64,000 bases of DNA from Rattus norvegicus (GCF_036323735.1 NC_086022.1:68028702-68092701); one strand, 5' to 3'. Shown: positions 9,796-21,622, counted from the stretch's first letter. The notes: generated by a model from the sequence alone, not told the origin. A program made the numbers and translations.

Positions 9796-11510
9796 AAAAA
9801 CTCAAAATATCTCCTGGAAGTCCTTGAAATTCACCGAATTCCATAGGCCGATCCCTGACAGAGAAGCAACAAAGTCCTGCTCCTGCTCAGACAAGCCAGG
9901 CTGCAAAGAAGACTATGAGACCAGACCAGATGGCTGGAAGGAGAACCGACCAAGCCGCCTGTTGGGGGTTTACCAACTGAGTCACTTAGAACAGACACTC
10001 TTCAACCTGTTGAACTGTTTAAAGGCTGTTGCAATGAGCTCCAGGTTCCCAGATTTTGTGAGCTGTCATCTGTGCTGTTGTGGGCTTTGGCGGTACAGAT
10101 GGTTTTGAGCCATTTCTGCTCCCGTAAGTAACCATTCACCTATATTTCCGCAAGTAACCTCAATACAACTCACGGTTTACCAAGTTGAACTTTGGTCATA
10201 TCTGTACTTTGGGGTACTCATCCCTATCTGGGGTGAGTAGAACTGTGTGTAGCATCTCCCCAGGAAAAGTTTTGTCACACAACATAATCTCAAGTTAGGA
10301 TGTTGTTCTGTGATGATGATGATGGTGACGATGACGACGACAACGACAATGATTGTGAACTTGATATAAGCCAGAGTAGTTTGTGTTGTTCTCAACCTCA
10401 GATGAGAAAATACCTCAGATTCCCTATAGGCAAGTGTGTGGACATTTGTTTTTTGATTACAATGATACAGGAGGGCCCTGAAAGCACCAGAATTGGTACA
10501 AGACACCCCAAGACCAAGTTCTCAGCACAAAGGAAATTCATTTGCCACAGAAGGACAAAGGGAAGGGAATAAGAGACAAAGACAGGAGACAGAGGACAAG
10601 GGAGAGGGGGAAGGGTCTAGGGAGGGGGGAAGGGAGAACTGCCTCCAGATAGAGAGGAGCTCAACAGGGCCTGTAGGCAAATGACAGTTTATAAAGGTAA
10701 AAGGGAAACCCTCGAGTTAAGATGAGGTGTTTAATTTTTAACTGGGCATGTCAATTAGGTGAGCCTAAGGGGGCTTTGGACTGCTGGACTAAAATACTTC
10801 GATAGCTGGACCTTGGTTGTGAGCCACAGGAGGAGGAAGTGGCCACATAAGAGGATAGACCTTGGTGGCTAGCTTTAGGAATGTAATCTGATGGTTTTTA
10901 GTAAGGCAGAGGGCACAGTGGAAGGGCCAGGCCGGCCAGAAGCCAGTGTGTACTGCTCAGGCCCACTGGAGTCCTTCAGGCCCAGCTCACTGTGGGTGCT
11001 ACCAGCCCTGGTCAGGGTGCCCTGGACTGTATAAGAAAGTAAGCCAAGCGAGCCATGGAGAGCAAGCCAGTAAGCCTAGCAAAGCCTTTCCTCCAAGACT
11101 CAGCTTCAGTTCCCGCCTCCACATTCCTACTGTGACTTCCCTCCATGATGACTTGTGATGAAAAAGCGATAGAAACCCTGTCTTTCCCAAGTTATTTTTG
11201 AGCAGGGTTTTCTCGCAGCGACAGAAACCTGACCTTGTGAGACAGAGGCTCCCGGTCTTCTGGACCTGTGTGCCAAATAAGTCCTGTTCTGGTCTCAGGT
11301 GTTTTGTTATAGCAACAGAAAATGGACGCAGATGGAGTCTAAAGGCAGCAGCGATGCTGCTCCACCCAGTTTGTGTCCAAGGAGAACCCAGATTTCCTCA
11401 CGGACTCTATGCTTCTTTCTCAAATACAGAATGTGAGAAACAGAAGTTGCCTTTTGCTCTGAGAGATGATGCCTGAGGATGCTAATAACCAGTAGAATTC
11501 TAGTTTTTTA
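9796..11510. other. Probable old LTR-type repeat fragments, family unassigned
   Basis: The stretches 9815-10170 and 10480-10920 look like diverged rodent LTR sequence to me, but I cannot name the family. A GAT/GAC-rich microsatellite lies at 10311-10353. A 94-codon frame at 9824-10108 has no recognisable domain. No gene is supported. Confidence 0.35.
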
Positions 11511-11528
11511 AAATTTGTAATTCATTTG

Positions 11529-11529
<1 letters not shown>

Positions 11530-11582
<53 letters not shown>
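11530..11582. repeat. (TG)n microsatellite
   Basis: Uninterrupted run of about 26 TG units at the edge of a reverse B3-like SINE. Confidence 0.95.
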
Positions 11583-11583
<1 letters not shown>

Positions 11584-11715
11584 TCAGAGGATAATTTACA
11601 GAAGTTGGTTCTCTCCTATCTCTCCTACCATGTAGGTTCTAGGCATCTAACTCAGGTTGTTTGACTTAGCAGCAAACACCTTTACCTGTTAAACCATCAT
11701 ACTTGTCCAAGCATC
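11583..11715 (-). repeat. B3/B4-type SINE
   Basis: Reverse SINE: GTTGGTTCTCTCCTATCTCT, then AACTCAGGTTGTTTGACTTA, ending at the CCTGTTAAACCATC head. Confidence 0.6.
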
Positions 11716-11776
11716 TCTGAAATTTTAAATAAAGTGGCAAATTACTAGATCTTCAAAGTCCCCCCCCCGCCCCCCA

Positions 11777-11930
11777 GATTTTTCAATCAAGGTTTTTCTG
11801 TGTATCCCTGGCTGTTGTGGAACTCACTCTGTAGACCAGGCTGGCCTCAAACTCAGAGATCTGCCTACCTCTGCCTCCCCAGTGCTGGAATTAAAGGTGT
11901 GTGCTATCACCACCACCACCCTTAGCTCTG
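11777..11930 (-). repeat. B1 SINE
   Basis: Reverse B1 with CTCTGTAGACCAGGCTGGCC and ATCTGCCTACCTCTGCCTCC. It directly follows a C-rich run (11761-11776). Confidence 0.92.
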
Positions 11931-13370
11931 ACTCTTGGGAACACATGTGCCGCACCCCGGGCATCTCCCATGCTTTCCCCTCCACCCCCCACAGAGATGA
12001 ATGGCCCAATGACAATGCTGTAAGAATGGTTATGAGTCTAATAGACCAAACTACTGACTGACTAGAGCAGAAAAGAATGCACTCATCAGATCCACAGCTG
12101 CCAAGCAGTGCCTTAGGGTGCACGCCTGGGCCTAAGCTGCTACTTTCTTGCAGTCTGTAGTCATTCTTTAAGATCCTAGTGGCTGCCAGGCCCACGGGAA
12201 AGTTAACTCGATATGTACTACAGTTCTTCATCCCTTAGATATTTAAGAGGGGCAGCAGTCACTACCGTACCCCTACTCTATAGTACAGTTGTTATTACAG
12301 ATGTTCTAACTCGCTTCAATACTACACCAGCTCTTATCTTTCAGAGTCAGATGGATGCAAGGAGGAGGTGCTCTCAAATTACTATGAGCATTGGGAAAAT
12401 GGCAACTGGTGACTCCAAGAACCGGAAGAACCACTGTAAACTGGACCTTCGATGCGCTTTACCCAGCTGTGCCATAGGAGCCATGAGGTTGCGGCCGATC
12501 TCCAGGCATCAGATGAGCTCTGACCCTGTCCCTTCCCTAACAGTCACAAAAACATCTACATATTCCTCTTTTCCCAGAGTTGCACTGCTCTGAGATAAGG
12601 AAGCACTGTGACACACACACAAGGAGAGTGTGGGAAAGGGAGGAGTAAAGGGGAAACTTAAGGGTTCTTTGGAAAGTCAGTTATGTTAAAAGGATGTTTT
12701 GCTAGAGCAGACATGGTTTTGCTAAAGTGGATACAGGTGAATGGTTAAGGCAGACTCGTGAAGGAACCTTTCACTGAACCAGACAAAGGAGAGAGGATGC
12801 TCTGCTAAAGCAAGCACACGAAAGGTCACGTGATGAAAGATTCTGCACCAGTGTTGTCTGCGGCCACCCGGCCTGCTTATGCCTTTCTTTGCCTGAGCTA
12901 TGTTTCCCACTTCATGGGCCCTTGTTTCCAAGTAGCATATGTGGGGTTACCACCAGCTAAGAATACTGGAGACTTCCTGGTAGCTTGCTTCTGCACAAGA
13001 ATGACTTTCACTTTATTGTTAGTTAGAAACTTTAGGAAATTGAAACTTATTGTAGGTAAGACGTTTCTGGGAAATCAAAACTTATGCCATTGGTTTCTGA
13101 TGTGACATATGTTTATCATTACCCTGACTATCAGTTTGTGTTGCGTGATGTTTCTGCTTATAAGCAAGTGCTTTTTGCTTGATTAAATGAGACTGGATCA
13201 GAATACTGTCTTGTCTCTGTTTCTCCTGCCTCTTGTCCCATCCATTCCACTCCCCCCAGGGTCTCCGTTGGTGTTCCCATGGGCCGGGACAAACATCACG
13301 CATGTATTGGTCTGCCTTACATTGTGTAGTTGGGCTCTATTTGTTGGGACTCCACAGAGAGAAATGCACA
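11931..13370. other. Intergenic DNA, partly retroelement-like
   Basis: No coding signal. The part from about 12660 to 13320 resembles old rodent LTR sequence in style but I cannot assign it. The 126-codon frame at 12213-12593 has no recognisable domain. Confidence 0.35.
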
Positions 13371-13371
13371 A

Positions 13372-13442
13372 AAACAAAACAAAACAAAACAAAAAAAAAC
13401 CAACCAACCAAACAAACAAACAAAAACGAACAAACAAAAAAA
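13372..13442. repeat. (CAAAA)n / (CAAA)n low-complexity run
   Basis: A-rich simple sequence with CAAAA and CCAA units. Confidence 0.9.
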
Positions 13443-13444
13443 CC

Positions 13445-13955
13445 TTCTGGTAATGTGCTGTGGCTTCTTGCTGCTTCTGAGGACTCAGGACAATTGGCAG
13501 AGTGATGTCAACTGATAAAGACTCAAGTGGAGTTTTGCTGAGACAGACTCACAGGCTGAGGCCAGAGCAGTTTGAGGACACGTGATGTTTAGAGGGAGTA
13601 TAACGAGGGCTCAGCAGACTGTCAGAGGGGCTGCGGACAGAGCTAGCTCTGAGACACTTCTTGGTCTCATGTCTTCACTGATCTTTGTTGAGAGAGGCAC
13701 AGAAGAAAACTGCTGCTGCTGCCCCGAATCCCTCCTGCTGGTTCGACTGAGGCCTGGCTGTTCTTGCGAGGCCATACCACTGCTGCTACTACCCAGACAC
13801 TACTGAACTGGACTACTGGTCTATCAATGAAGAGTTTGCAGATGGATTGAGCTGCTGCTGCTGCTGCTGCTGCTGACCTGTGAACTGAACTGCTGATTTC
13901 CTGACAACACAGATGGGATTTGTGCCAAAGAACCATTAAGTTTCTACATCAGAGG
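13445..13955 (+). repeat. Interspersed repeat, copy A of a local pair (family unassigned)
   Basis: Shares GTGGCTTCTTGCTGCTTCTG and ATTGGCAGAG at its start, and CTGCTGAT..CCTGACAA plus a GCC..AAAGAAC.ATT end, with the block at 17454-17790 in the same orientation. It contains eight CTG units at 13852-13875. It is probably LTR-derived. Confidence 0.5.
13852..13875 (+). repeat. (CTG)8 trinucleotide repeat
   Basis: Eight perfect CTG units inside the copy A repeat, not in any coding exon. Confidence 0.95.
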
Positions 13956-14057
13956 AGGCTCCTTTTCTTGGGGTCTGATTTGCTTTTACTACTGACAAGG
14001 CCAAAAGACTTCGGATTCCACTAAGAGTGAACAATTGGCTCCCTAACACAATACAAG

Positions 14058-14374
14058 TGTAGTGGTTTGAACATGTTTGGCCCAGGGAGTGGCACTATTT
14101 GGAGGTGTAGCCTTGTTGGAGTAGGTGTGTCACTGTGAGCTTGGCTTTAAGACCCTCTTAGCTGACTGGAAGCTAATCTTTTCCTGTTTGCTTTTGGTTG
14201 AAGATGTACAACGCTCAGCTCTGCCTGTACCACGTCTGCATGGATGCTACCATGCTCCAGCTTTGATAATACTGGACTTCGGAACCTGTAAGACAGACCC
14301 AATTAAATGTTGTTTTTATGAGAGTTGCTTTGGTCATGGTGTCTGTTCACAACAGTAAAACCCTAACTAATACA
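14058..14374 (+). repeat. ORR1-type 5' LTR
   Basis: TG...CA boundaries; 317 bp; contains CCAGGGAGTGGCACTATTTG and the poly(A)-signal-like AATTAAATG near its 3' end. Confidence 0.88.
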
Positions 14375-14926
14375 GAAGTTGGTACCAGGAGTGGGCTATT
14401 ACTGTGATAAGCCTGGCCATGCTTTGCTTGTAACAGTGTGGATTTTTTAGGACTTCAGATTTAGAAAGCAGTGGAATCCTTTAAGTGGGGCTTAGTGGTT
14501 TATCCCAATAGGAATATGGAGGACTTTGTTGCTGAGAGTGACTTGAACTGTGTAGACCTGGCCCAAGGGGTTTTAGTTGAGAAGAATTTCAGTATGTGTT
14601 CTAGAGTCTGTTGTTTGGTATTTTGATGAAGAATGTGGCTGTATTTTGCCATTCTTTCAGGAGTCTGACTGAAATTAAGGTGAAGAGGTTTAGATTCATT
14701 GCTTTGAAAAAGGAAGTCTCAAAACAATTCTGTTGTGTGGTTACCAAAGTCCACTTTTATGAAGAAGGTTTTAATTAAAAGGAGCAAGCTGAAAAAGGAA
14801 AAATATAAAATATATGGCTCAAGTACTAAAGGGTACCAGTAGAATGAAGGTGAATCCTATGTTCTGGGAGATAACAGATTAAGGGAGTGGGACCTTGGGG
14901 GAAGATCCCACCCAGTTAACCTTAGG

Positions 14927-15035
14927 TCTAGGCATGGTGGTACATAACTTTAATCCTAGAAGACAGAGCCATGTAGATCTCTGAGTTCAAGGTCAATCTA
15001 CAGAGCAAGTTCCAGGACAGCCAAACTTAGGCAGT
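14927..15035 (+). repeat. B1 SINE inside ORR1 internal region
   Basis: Diverged B1: CTAGGCATGGTGGTACATAA, TCTGAGTTCAAGGTCAA, AGTTCCAGGACAGCC. It was inserted after the ORR1. Confidence 0.8.
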
Positions 15036-16114
15036 GATGCAAATGGAAAACAGAAAGCTGGTAATGCGGGGGGAATCATGTTCCAACCACAGGAAACAGC
15101 AGAACTCAGCAGCTTTGGCCATGTGGCTCTGGCTTTAGCATCCAGAATGGAAGGGACGACTGGGACAAGTATGCTGGTTAGCTGGAGCTAAGAAATTAGT
15201 GTTGATTAAGAAGAGACCAGCATCACTGAGGTGAAATCTTCTGGGAATTGTTTTCTGAGAGTACAAAGAAGCTGTGTTCCAGAGTTAGCCAAGGTTGTAT
15301 TTTGTTCTGCACTTGGTACTTGGTAATGTGTTAGAGTCACCCAGGTGGTACTGGTTTTGAAGACATGAAGGGGTCATGAACAGCAGCTGAGGCTTGGCAC
15401 TGTGAGAGGCCATGGAAGGCCATTGGTGAAGGTGCAGCCTCAGTTGTAGTTGGTGGCCCATGCAAAGGAATTGAGGCTTGACACCATGAAGAGAGTCTGT
15501 GAGAGGCTATTGGTGAAGCCTAGATGCAGCAGAAGACCCCAGTGTATTGGAAATGTCAGTACCATGAAATGATCTCCAAGAACAACAGTGGCAATCGAGT
15601 GGATCACCTTGAGCTTAGAGTGCTACAGAGGGCAGAGCTGGAGAAGTGACCTAAGCCCTTTGGAGGAACCCAGAAGATCATGTATGGATCCCAGATATTG
15701 AAACAAGAAGCTGTAACATTGAAGTTACCTTGGAAACCCCAAGATTTTTGAGATGCCAGAACTATGAGCTGTCTGCTGAGGAAAGCTGCTAACAGAGTGG
15801 AACCAGACCAGGAGAAAGGCGTTTGTTACAGTCAACATAGATTAAAAAAAAAAAAGAATTGAAGATCTGAAGACTGGTTTAATGTCAGAAATGAAGATGC
15901 AGACTTTGGAGTTTGCCCAGCTGGTTTCCTGTCTTGCTTTGGGGATTACAGTTAAGTGATTGGATGAATCTCAGAAGGAGCCTTGAACTTTGGACTTTTA
16001 ACATTGTTGGGACTACTGTGACTGCTTTGAAAGTTGGACTAAGTGTGTTTTCATGCTATGTGTAGGTATAGCCCCCATTACTCATGTGTTTGAACAAGCT
16101 GTTGGGGTGTGGAA

Positions 16115-16433
16115 TGTAGTGGTTTGAATATGTTTGGCCCAGGGAGTGGCACTGTTTGGAGGTGTAGTCTTAAAGTAGGTGTGTTACTATGAGCATGGGC
16201 TTTAAGACCTTCTTCTTAGCTGCCTGGAAGCTAGTCTTTTCCTGTTTGCCTTTGGGTGAAGATGTAGAACGCTCAGCTCTGCCTGCACCATGCCTGCCTG
16301 GATGCTACTGTGTTCCTGCTTTGATGATAATAGACTCAACCTCTGAACCTGTAAGCCAGCCCCAACTAAGTGCTGTTCTTATAGGAGTTGCCTTGGTCTT
16401 GGTGCTTGTTCACAGCAGGAAAACACTAAGACA
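16115..16433 (+). repeat. ORR1-type 3' LTR
   Basis: 319 bp, TGTAGTGGTTTGAATATG to CACTAAGACA. It resembles the 5' LTR throughout with scattered substitutions and small indels, so the pair has aged since insertion. Confidence 0.88.
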
Positions 16434-16696
16434 ACCCATTTCCCGAAAGGCACCTTGTTATAAACGATAAGCAAATTGTGCTCACTTAGGGTCAAATAAT
16501 GCCCTCCCAAATACATTTCAATCAAAAGTGACAAAGACAGTAATTATATTCTGCTTGCTTGGGGCTAACATGGCCTATAAGTGTTTGTTCCTAGTGCTCC
16601 CCTCTCTTAGACTAAATGCCCCTCAGAGATTCAATTTACAACTCTGATTGCTGAGAAAACTTATTTGATTTTTAACCTGCTTACAAATTTTACCCT

Positions 16697-16895
16697 TGGG
16701 ATTGGAGGGGTGGCTCAGGGGTCAAGAGGGCTTCGTGTTCTTGCAAAGTTCTTTTGCCAGCATCCACTCTGGGTGGATGACAATTTTCTGTACTTCTAGC
16801 TAAAGCCCTCTTGTGGGCTCTGAGGGCATCTACAATGCATATACACATACTCACACAGACACGCACATGTAATTAAAAATAAAACAAATCTTTCT
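16697..16895 (+). repeat. B3 SINE
   Basis: Forward B3-like, GATTGGAGGGGTGGCTCAGG to an AATTAAAAATAAAACAAATC tail, with a CTTCTAGCTAAAGCCCTCTT-type middle. Confidence 0.7.
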
Positions 16896-17269
16896 AAGAA
16901 GAAAAGCAAATGAAACAAATCATATCCCTGAACAATGTTAGAAAAGTAGTTTGCTTAGCAACCGTTGGAAGTGTAAAACCCTCCCCCCCACAGTACTGTC
17001 ACCGTGTCAGATGATTCAGTTTGCTGCCACACTACAGTAGCCAGCTCTTAGTCCTTCGGAATCAGATGCCAGGAAGAGTGTAACATCCGAGTGTGGTGAT
17101 CTTAGACATACAGTGAGGATTCAGAAAATGGCAACTAATTATGACTCCTTAAGGCTCCGCCCTGGTCCTGTGAGGTGTATGAAATGGAAAGTTCTGCTTT
17201 CTTTAGAGACTCAGTTGTATTATGTGACTTTTTTATGAGAGGATGTTTGCTTTTTTTTTTTTTTTTTTG

Positions 17270-17825
17270 GAAGCTGCCTGGAAAAATTCATTTACACATA
17301 CCCAGGCACTGATACTTGAGAATGCGTATTGTTTGAAAAGAATATAAGTATAACCCAGCACACAGTGGCGATGCTGTGGCATTGGTTCTCCTTGACTTCT
17401 TTGCTGATCTTCACTCATTGTGACTTTGTAGAGAAAAAAAATGCACCAAAGAACTTCTTGTGATATTCCAGTGGCTTCTTGCTGCTTCTGTGGACTTGGG
17501 CCTATTGGCAGAGCCTGGAGGTTTCTTCTGGATCAAAAAGCCCATTCCCCATGAGTGAGTGGTGTTTGTGAGTGAATGGAGCTACTGCTGCTGACTCATG
17601 TAAACTTAACTGCTGATATCCTGACAAAAAAGATGGGAATCGCCCCAAAGAACTATTTCTTTTTTTTTTTTCTTTTTTCTTTTTTTCAGAGCTGGGGATC
17701 GAACCCAGGGCCTTGCACTTGCTAGGCAAGTGCTCTACCACTGAGCTAAATCCCCAACCCCAAAGAACTATTTCTAAACAGGTCTCCATCTCCTTTTGCC
17801 CTATTAAACTATCTCTGAGGTGTTA
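17270..17825 (+). repeat. Interspersed repeat, copy B of a local pair (family unassigned)
   Basis: The homologous core with copy A is 17454-17660. It ends with CCCTATTAAACTATCTCTGA, an LTR-like 3' end. An ID element at 17661-17760 splits it. Copies A and B flank the ORR1 element. Confidence 0.45.
17661..17760 (-). repeat. ID SINE
   Basis: Reverse ID with a complete body, inserted in copy B. Target duplication caaagaactatttct on both sides. Confidence 0.95.
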
Positions 17826-17830
17826 AAGAG

Positions 17831-18150
17831 TGTCTTAGTTAGGGTTTTACTGCTGTGAACAAAAACCATGACCAAGGCAACTCTTAGAAGGGAATTTAAT
17901 TGGGCTGGCTTACAGGTTCAGAGGTTCAGTATATTATGGATTTGGGAGCATGGCAGTGTCTAGGCAGGCGTAGAGCAGGGAGAGATGAGAGTTCTACATC
18001 TTCATCTAAAGGCTGCTAGCAGAATATTGACTTCCAGGCAGCTAGGATGAGGGTTCTCAAAGCCCACGCCCACAGTGACACACCTACTCCAACAAAGCCA
18101 CACCTCCAAATAGTGCCAGTCCTTGGGCCAAGCATATTCAAACCATGACA
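17831..18150 (-). mobile_element. Solo ORR1-type MaLR LTR
   Basis: Reverse orientation: starts TGTCTTAGTTAGGGTTTTAC and ends AGCATATTCAAACCATGACA, 320 bp. It is closely similar to the two LTRs at 14.1 and 16.1 kb but on the opposite strand. No internal region is attached. Confidence 0.9.
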
Positions 18151-18173
18151 GAGTTTAAGAACTCTTATTAGGG

Positions 18174-18284
18174 GCTAGTGAGATGGTTCGGCATTCAAGA
18201 GCACTGGCTGCTCTACCAGAGGTCCTGGGTTCAGTTATGCCCTCTTCAGGCATATACATATATATGCAGCAGAGCACTCACACG
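18174..18284 (+). repeat. B2/B3 SINE, truncated
   Basis: GGGGCTAGTGAGATGGTTCGG head with a CTGCTCTACCAGAGGTCCTG core, then a jump to the 3' part (CCCTCTTCAGGCATA). Confidence 0.7.
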
Positions 18285-18328
18285 CTAAATAAAATAAAAT
18301 AAAATAAAATAAAATAAAATAAAATAAA
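18285..18328. repeat. (AAAAT)n microsatellite
   Basis: About eight AAAAT units joining two SINE fragments. Confidence 0.95.
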
Positions 18329-18475
18329 GAGCACTAACTTGTTTTTCCAGAGGACCCAGATTCAATTCTTTCTACCCACATGGCAGTTCACAGTTGTCTG
18401 TAACTCCAATTGCAAGGGATCCAACATCCTCACACAGACATGCATGCAGGCAAAATAAATGATATACATATATAA
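18329..18475 (+). repeat. B3-type SINE fragment
   Basis: Forward: AGAGGACCCAGATTCAATTC, ACCCACATGGCAGTTCACAG, CTGTAACTCCAATTGCAAGG. Confidence 0.75.
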
Positions 18476-18911
18476 AAGAACTCTTATTAAAGGAGTTTTT
18501 GCAAAATCTAAGCCTACAGGTATGTTTTACTCTCTTGAAACACCTTTCTTTCTGCTTTCAATAAATCCACCTTGAAATTCATTTCTTTGTTGAAGTCCAG
18601 TTTTCCCCTAGGTAGAAGTCTCTAAAAAGCTGTCCTGTGGAGTTGTGTCCCTATACCGTATAACAATTCTAGTGTTATTGGTGACAAGGGGAAGAGAATT
18701 GGTAGAATTATCATAGTACATCGTGGAATATTAGAGTTGTTCCCACAGTGGGCATGGTCATCTCTTCAGCTCAGTCAGTCTGAAACTGAACACAGTTTTA
18801 GTAAACAAATAATTGTGATTTCTCCTTGAGTGAGCGTGTCAACGTTGTCTGCTCATACATCATGTTGTAGGCCTGTGCCGTCAATATATCTCTCCTTATT
18901 CACCATCCCCC

Positions 18912-19048
18912 TGCTCCTTATAGACAGGGATTCTCTGTGTAGCTCCAGCCATCCTAGAACTCTATGTAGACCAGGCTGGCCTCAAACTCAAGAGAGACTT
19001 CCCCTACCTCTGACTCCTGAGTGCTGAAATTGAAGATACATGCCACTG
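18912..19048 (-). repeat. B1 SINE, cut by an ID
   Basis: Reverse B1 with TATGTAGACCAGGCTGGCCT. Its CATGCCACTG end is duplicated around the ID inserted at 19049. Confidence 0.9.
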
Positions 19049-19170
19049 TTTTTTTTTTGTTGTTGTTGTTTTTTGTTTTTTGTTTTTTTCTTTTTTTTGG
19101 AGCTGGGGACCGAACCCAGGGCCTTGTGCTTGCTAGGCAAGCGCTCTACCACTGAGCTAAATGCCCAACT
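19049..19170 (-). repeat. ID SINE nested in B1
   Basis: T-rich head with TTG and TTTTTG variants, a full ID body, and an exact 10-bp target duplication catgccactg (19039-19048 and 19171-19180). Confidence 0.95.
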
Positions 19171-19215
19171 CATGCCACTGGTTTTAAACCCTCCTCACCC
19201 CACCCCCATCTCATT

Positions 19216-19352
19216 TTTTTTTTTGAGCTAGAATATCACTGCTTAGCTCTGGCTGACCTAGAACCAGCTCTGTTGACCAGCTGGCTTCCAGTTCACAGAG
19301 AACTGCCTGCCTCCACCAGGATTAAAAGCACGTGCCACCACCACCTAGCTTA
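19216..19352 (-). repeat. Old B1 SINE
   Basis: Reverse B1: CACTGCTTAGCTCTGGCTGA, GCACGTGCCACCACCACCTA. Confidence 0.75.
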
Positions 19353-19485
19353 CTCCCGCCCCCCCCCCTTTTTTTTTTACTGAGGGCCTGTACTAAACTG
19401 CACACTGTGGACCATCTATCTCTTTTCTTCCTTGGGAAACTGTTCTGTTACAATCCCCAAGTTCTTTACAGAGCAGAGCGTGCCC

Positions 19486-19667
19486 TTTTTAAAAAGATTT
19501 ATTTATTTTATGTACAGCATTCTGCCTGCATATGTGACTGCAGGCCAGAAGAGGGCACCAGATCTCATTACAGATGGTTGTGAGCCACCATGTGGTTGCT
19601 GGGAATTGAACTCATGACCTCTGGAAGAGCAGCCAGTGCTCTTAATCGCTGAGCCATCTCTCCAGCC
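19486..19667 (-). repeat. B2 SINE
   Basis: Complete reverse B2, AAAGATTTATTTATTTTATG to GAGCCATCTCTCCAGCC. Confidence 0.95.
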
Positions 19668-20411
19668 TCTCGTCTCCTACGATATGCTTTGTTATTATGG
19701 TTCTCCAGCTCTTGCTGTCAAGTGCCTGGGATTAGCTACAATCCTAGAGATCCTAGAATCCTTGCTGCTGCTGTCAGGAGTCAACTCTGAAGACAGCTCC
19801 ACAGCCCATCAGTTATGTCCCACTGGGAAAATCAGCAATGGGTCTCTGGAGGGTTGTTTGCTCTCTCTTGATTTTTACTGTGCTGCCCAAGCTGGCCTTG
19901 AATTCCCCACTACTCCTTCCTATCCAGACTCCCACATAGCTGACTGCGCAGACCACTGAACTTAGGGACCCTGGCGTACCTCCCCTTAGTGTATTTCCGA
20001 CAGCCTCCATGAATGTAGTTCCTCTGAGCCACGCTGTAGCGTACAACCTTCAGATGGCTATCCTGGGCTAAAGTAGTATATTTATTTCAAATATGACTAT
20101 TTCGTTTCTCTCTTCTGCAGTCTGTATGTATATTCATTTTCTCAAGCTCCAGCTTTGGGGAACTATCCAAGCAGTGGACTTGCCAGGATAGTGAACCTGG
20201 TGCTCTGAGCATGAGTTGTTAAATCAACAAATATTCTTATATTCAACATTATATTCCAGCTTAATGCATAGTTTTCTTGGATGGGTAAGCTTGCCAATCA
20301 AAATGTGTATAGTCAAGAAGGAGAATTATCGAATGTAGATTACTCATTCCAGGGGGCTGACAAGGGAAGGGAAAGGAAGGGGATTTTTTTTTCTCAGAAC
20401 ACTAGAGTTTG

Positions 20412-20416
20412 CTCTT

Positions 20417-20487
<71 letters not shown>
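20412..20487. repeat. (CT)n(CTTT)n microsatellite
   Basis: About 27 CT units and six TTTC units on the tail side of a reverse ID element. Confidence 0.95.
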
Positions 20488-20488
<1 letters not shown>

Positions 20489-20567
20489 TTTTCCAGAGCT
20501 GAGGACCGAACCCGGGGCCTTTCCCTTGCTAGGCAAGCGCTCTACCACTGAGCTGGATCCCCAACCC
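20486..20567 (-). repeat. ID SINE
   Basis: Reverse ID with several substitutions (CCCGGGGCCTTTCCC). Duplication gagtttgct on both sides of the ID plus microsatellite, so the CT array probably expanded from its tail. Confidence 0.9.
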
Positions 20568-20652
20568 GAGTTTGCTGTTTCATTGCTCTTGATTTTTGTC
20601 TATTATTCTTGGGGTTTTAGTTGTTGTTCTTCATTGTCCTTGTTTATTTTTT

Positions 20653-20784
20653 AAGTTTATTTTCTTTATTTATGAGTGCTCTTTATAAGTGGTCATGAGC
20701 CACCATGTGGTTGCTGAGAATTGAACTCAGAACCTTTGGAAGAACAGCCAGTGGTATTAACTGCTGAGCCATCTCTCCAGCCCC
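20653..20784 (-). repeat. B2 SINE, truncated
   Basis: Reverse B2 retaining GCCACCATGTGGTTGCTGAG and the terminal GCCATCTCTCCAGCCCC. Confidence 0.9.
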
Positions 20785-21600
20785 TGTTCTTCATTGTTTA
20801 ACATGTTTTTCTGGTAAATCTGTGAGGAGCGCAAAACTGGAGGTGTGAGGACATACTGGAATAGAGAGCAATAGGAATCAGCTAAACGACCAATCAGAAG
20901 GAAGCAGACACCCAGACCGATGAGTCAGCTAAGTCACAGAAATCAAAAGTGCACACATAACTGGGTGGAGGCAGATGGAATGTCCAAAGTCCACGCCAAA
21001 CAGATGTTCCACTGAGGTAAAGGAGTTGGGAGAGGCATTAGTCACATGATCAGGTGACGGAGAGGACAGAAGCAGGGGATGGCCAGGAATTTTCCCTAGC
21101 TAATGAAACATGGTTAACTAGAGAGCAAAGCTCTAACCACAGAGAAGGGCCAGTCATTCTCTCAGTACAGATTTAGACTTTCTTGTTGGAGTTGAAATGA
21201 GGAACTTCAGGCTGCATGCCCCCCTCTCAGCAGCACTACTCTCTATGCCTTAGTTTGAAAGCAGAAGAAATGGGGATGATGACGTCCTTGGGTGGGATTA
21301 ACTTGATGACAACTGCCTAGCGCAAGTAGCCAGTTGGCTCCCAGTGAGTTTTGTCTGCAAGTGACTGTGGTCTCCTTCCAAGTTGCATAGGAGTGACCTC
21401 AGTAATCTGAAATGACACAGTGACTCCTAAAATGAAAACATTGTGGGCTTCCTCTTTGCTCCCTACCTCTAATTAAGCTCTCCCACCAACAATCAGTGCT
21501 AAGTTGTCCAGTATGTGGATGAACCACTTGGAAAGGAGATGTTCAGCCTGAGTCAAGACATTGGCTCACAGCTCGACTGTGACAACTTTGGGATTGTGTA
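20785..21600. other. Intergenic DNA, nothing recognised
   Basis: No nameable repeat and no coding signal. A CCAAT-type pentamer at about 20890 is isolated and I do not call a promoter. Confidence 0.4.
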
Positions 21601-21622
21601 GCAGTGTTGCCTTGTGATTTTT

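Larger units (their letters stand above)
14058..16433 (+). mobile_element. Full-length ORR1-type MaLR retrotransposon
   Basis: Two similar LTRs enclose about 1.74 kb of internal sequence. The 5' LTR begins TGTAGTGGTTTGAACATG and ends CTAACTAATACA. The internal part opens GAAGTTGGTACCAGGAGTGG, the usual start of ORR1 internal DNA. As is normal for MaLRs, no retroviral protein frame is evident, so the element is non-autonomous. A forward B1 sits inside. Immediate flanks (acaag / accca) do not form a clean target duplication. Confidence 0.9.

Noticed and set aside
9824..10108. 94-codon Cys-rich frame
   Set aside because: Sits in probable LTR-derived sequence; no zinc-finger spacing that holds up.
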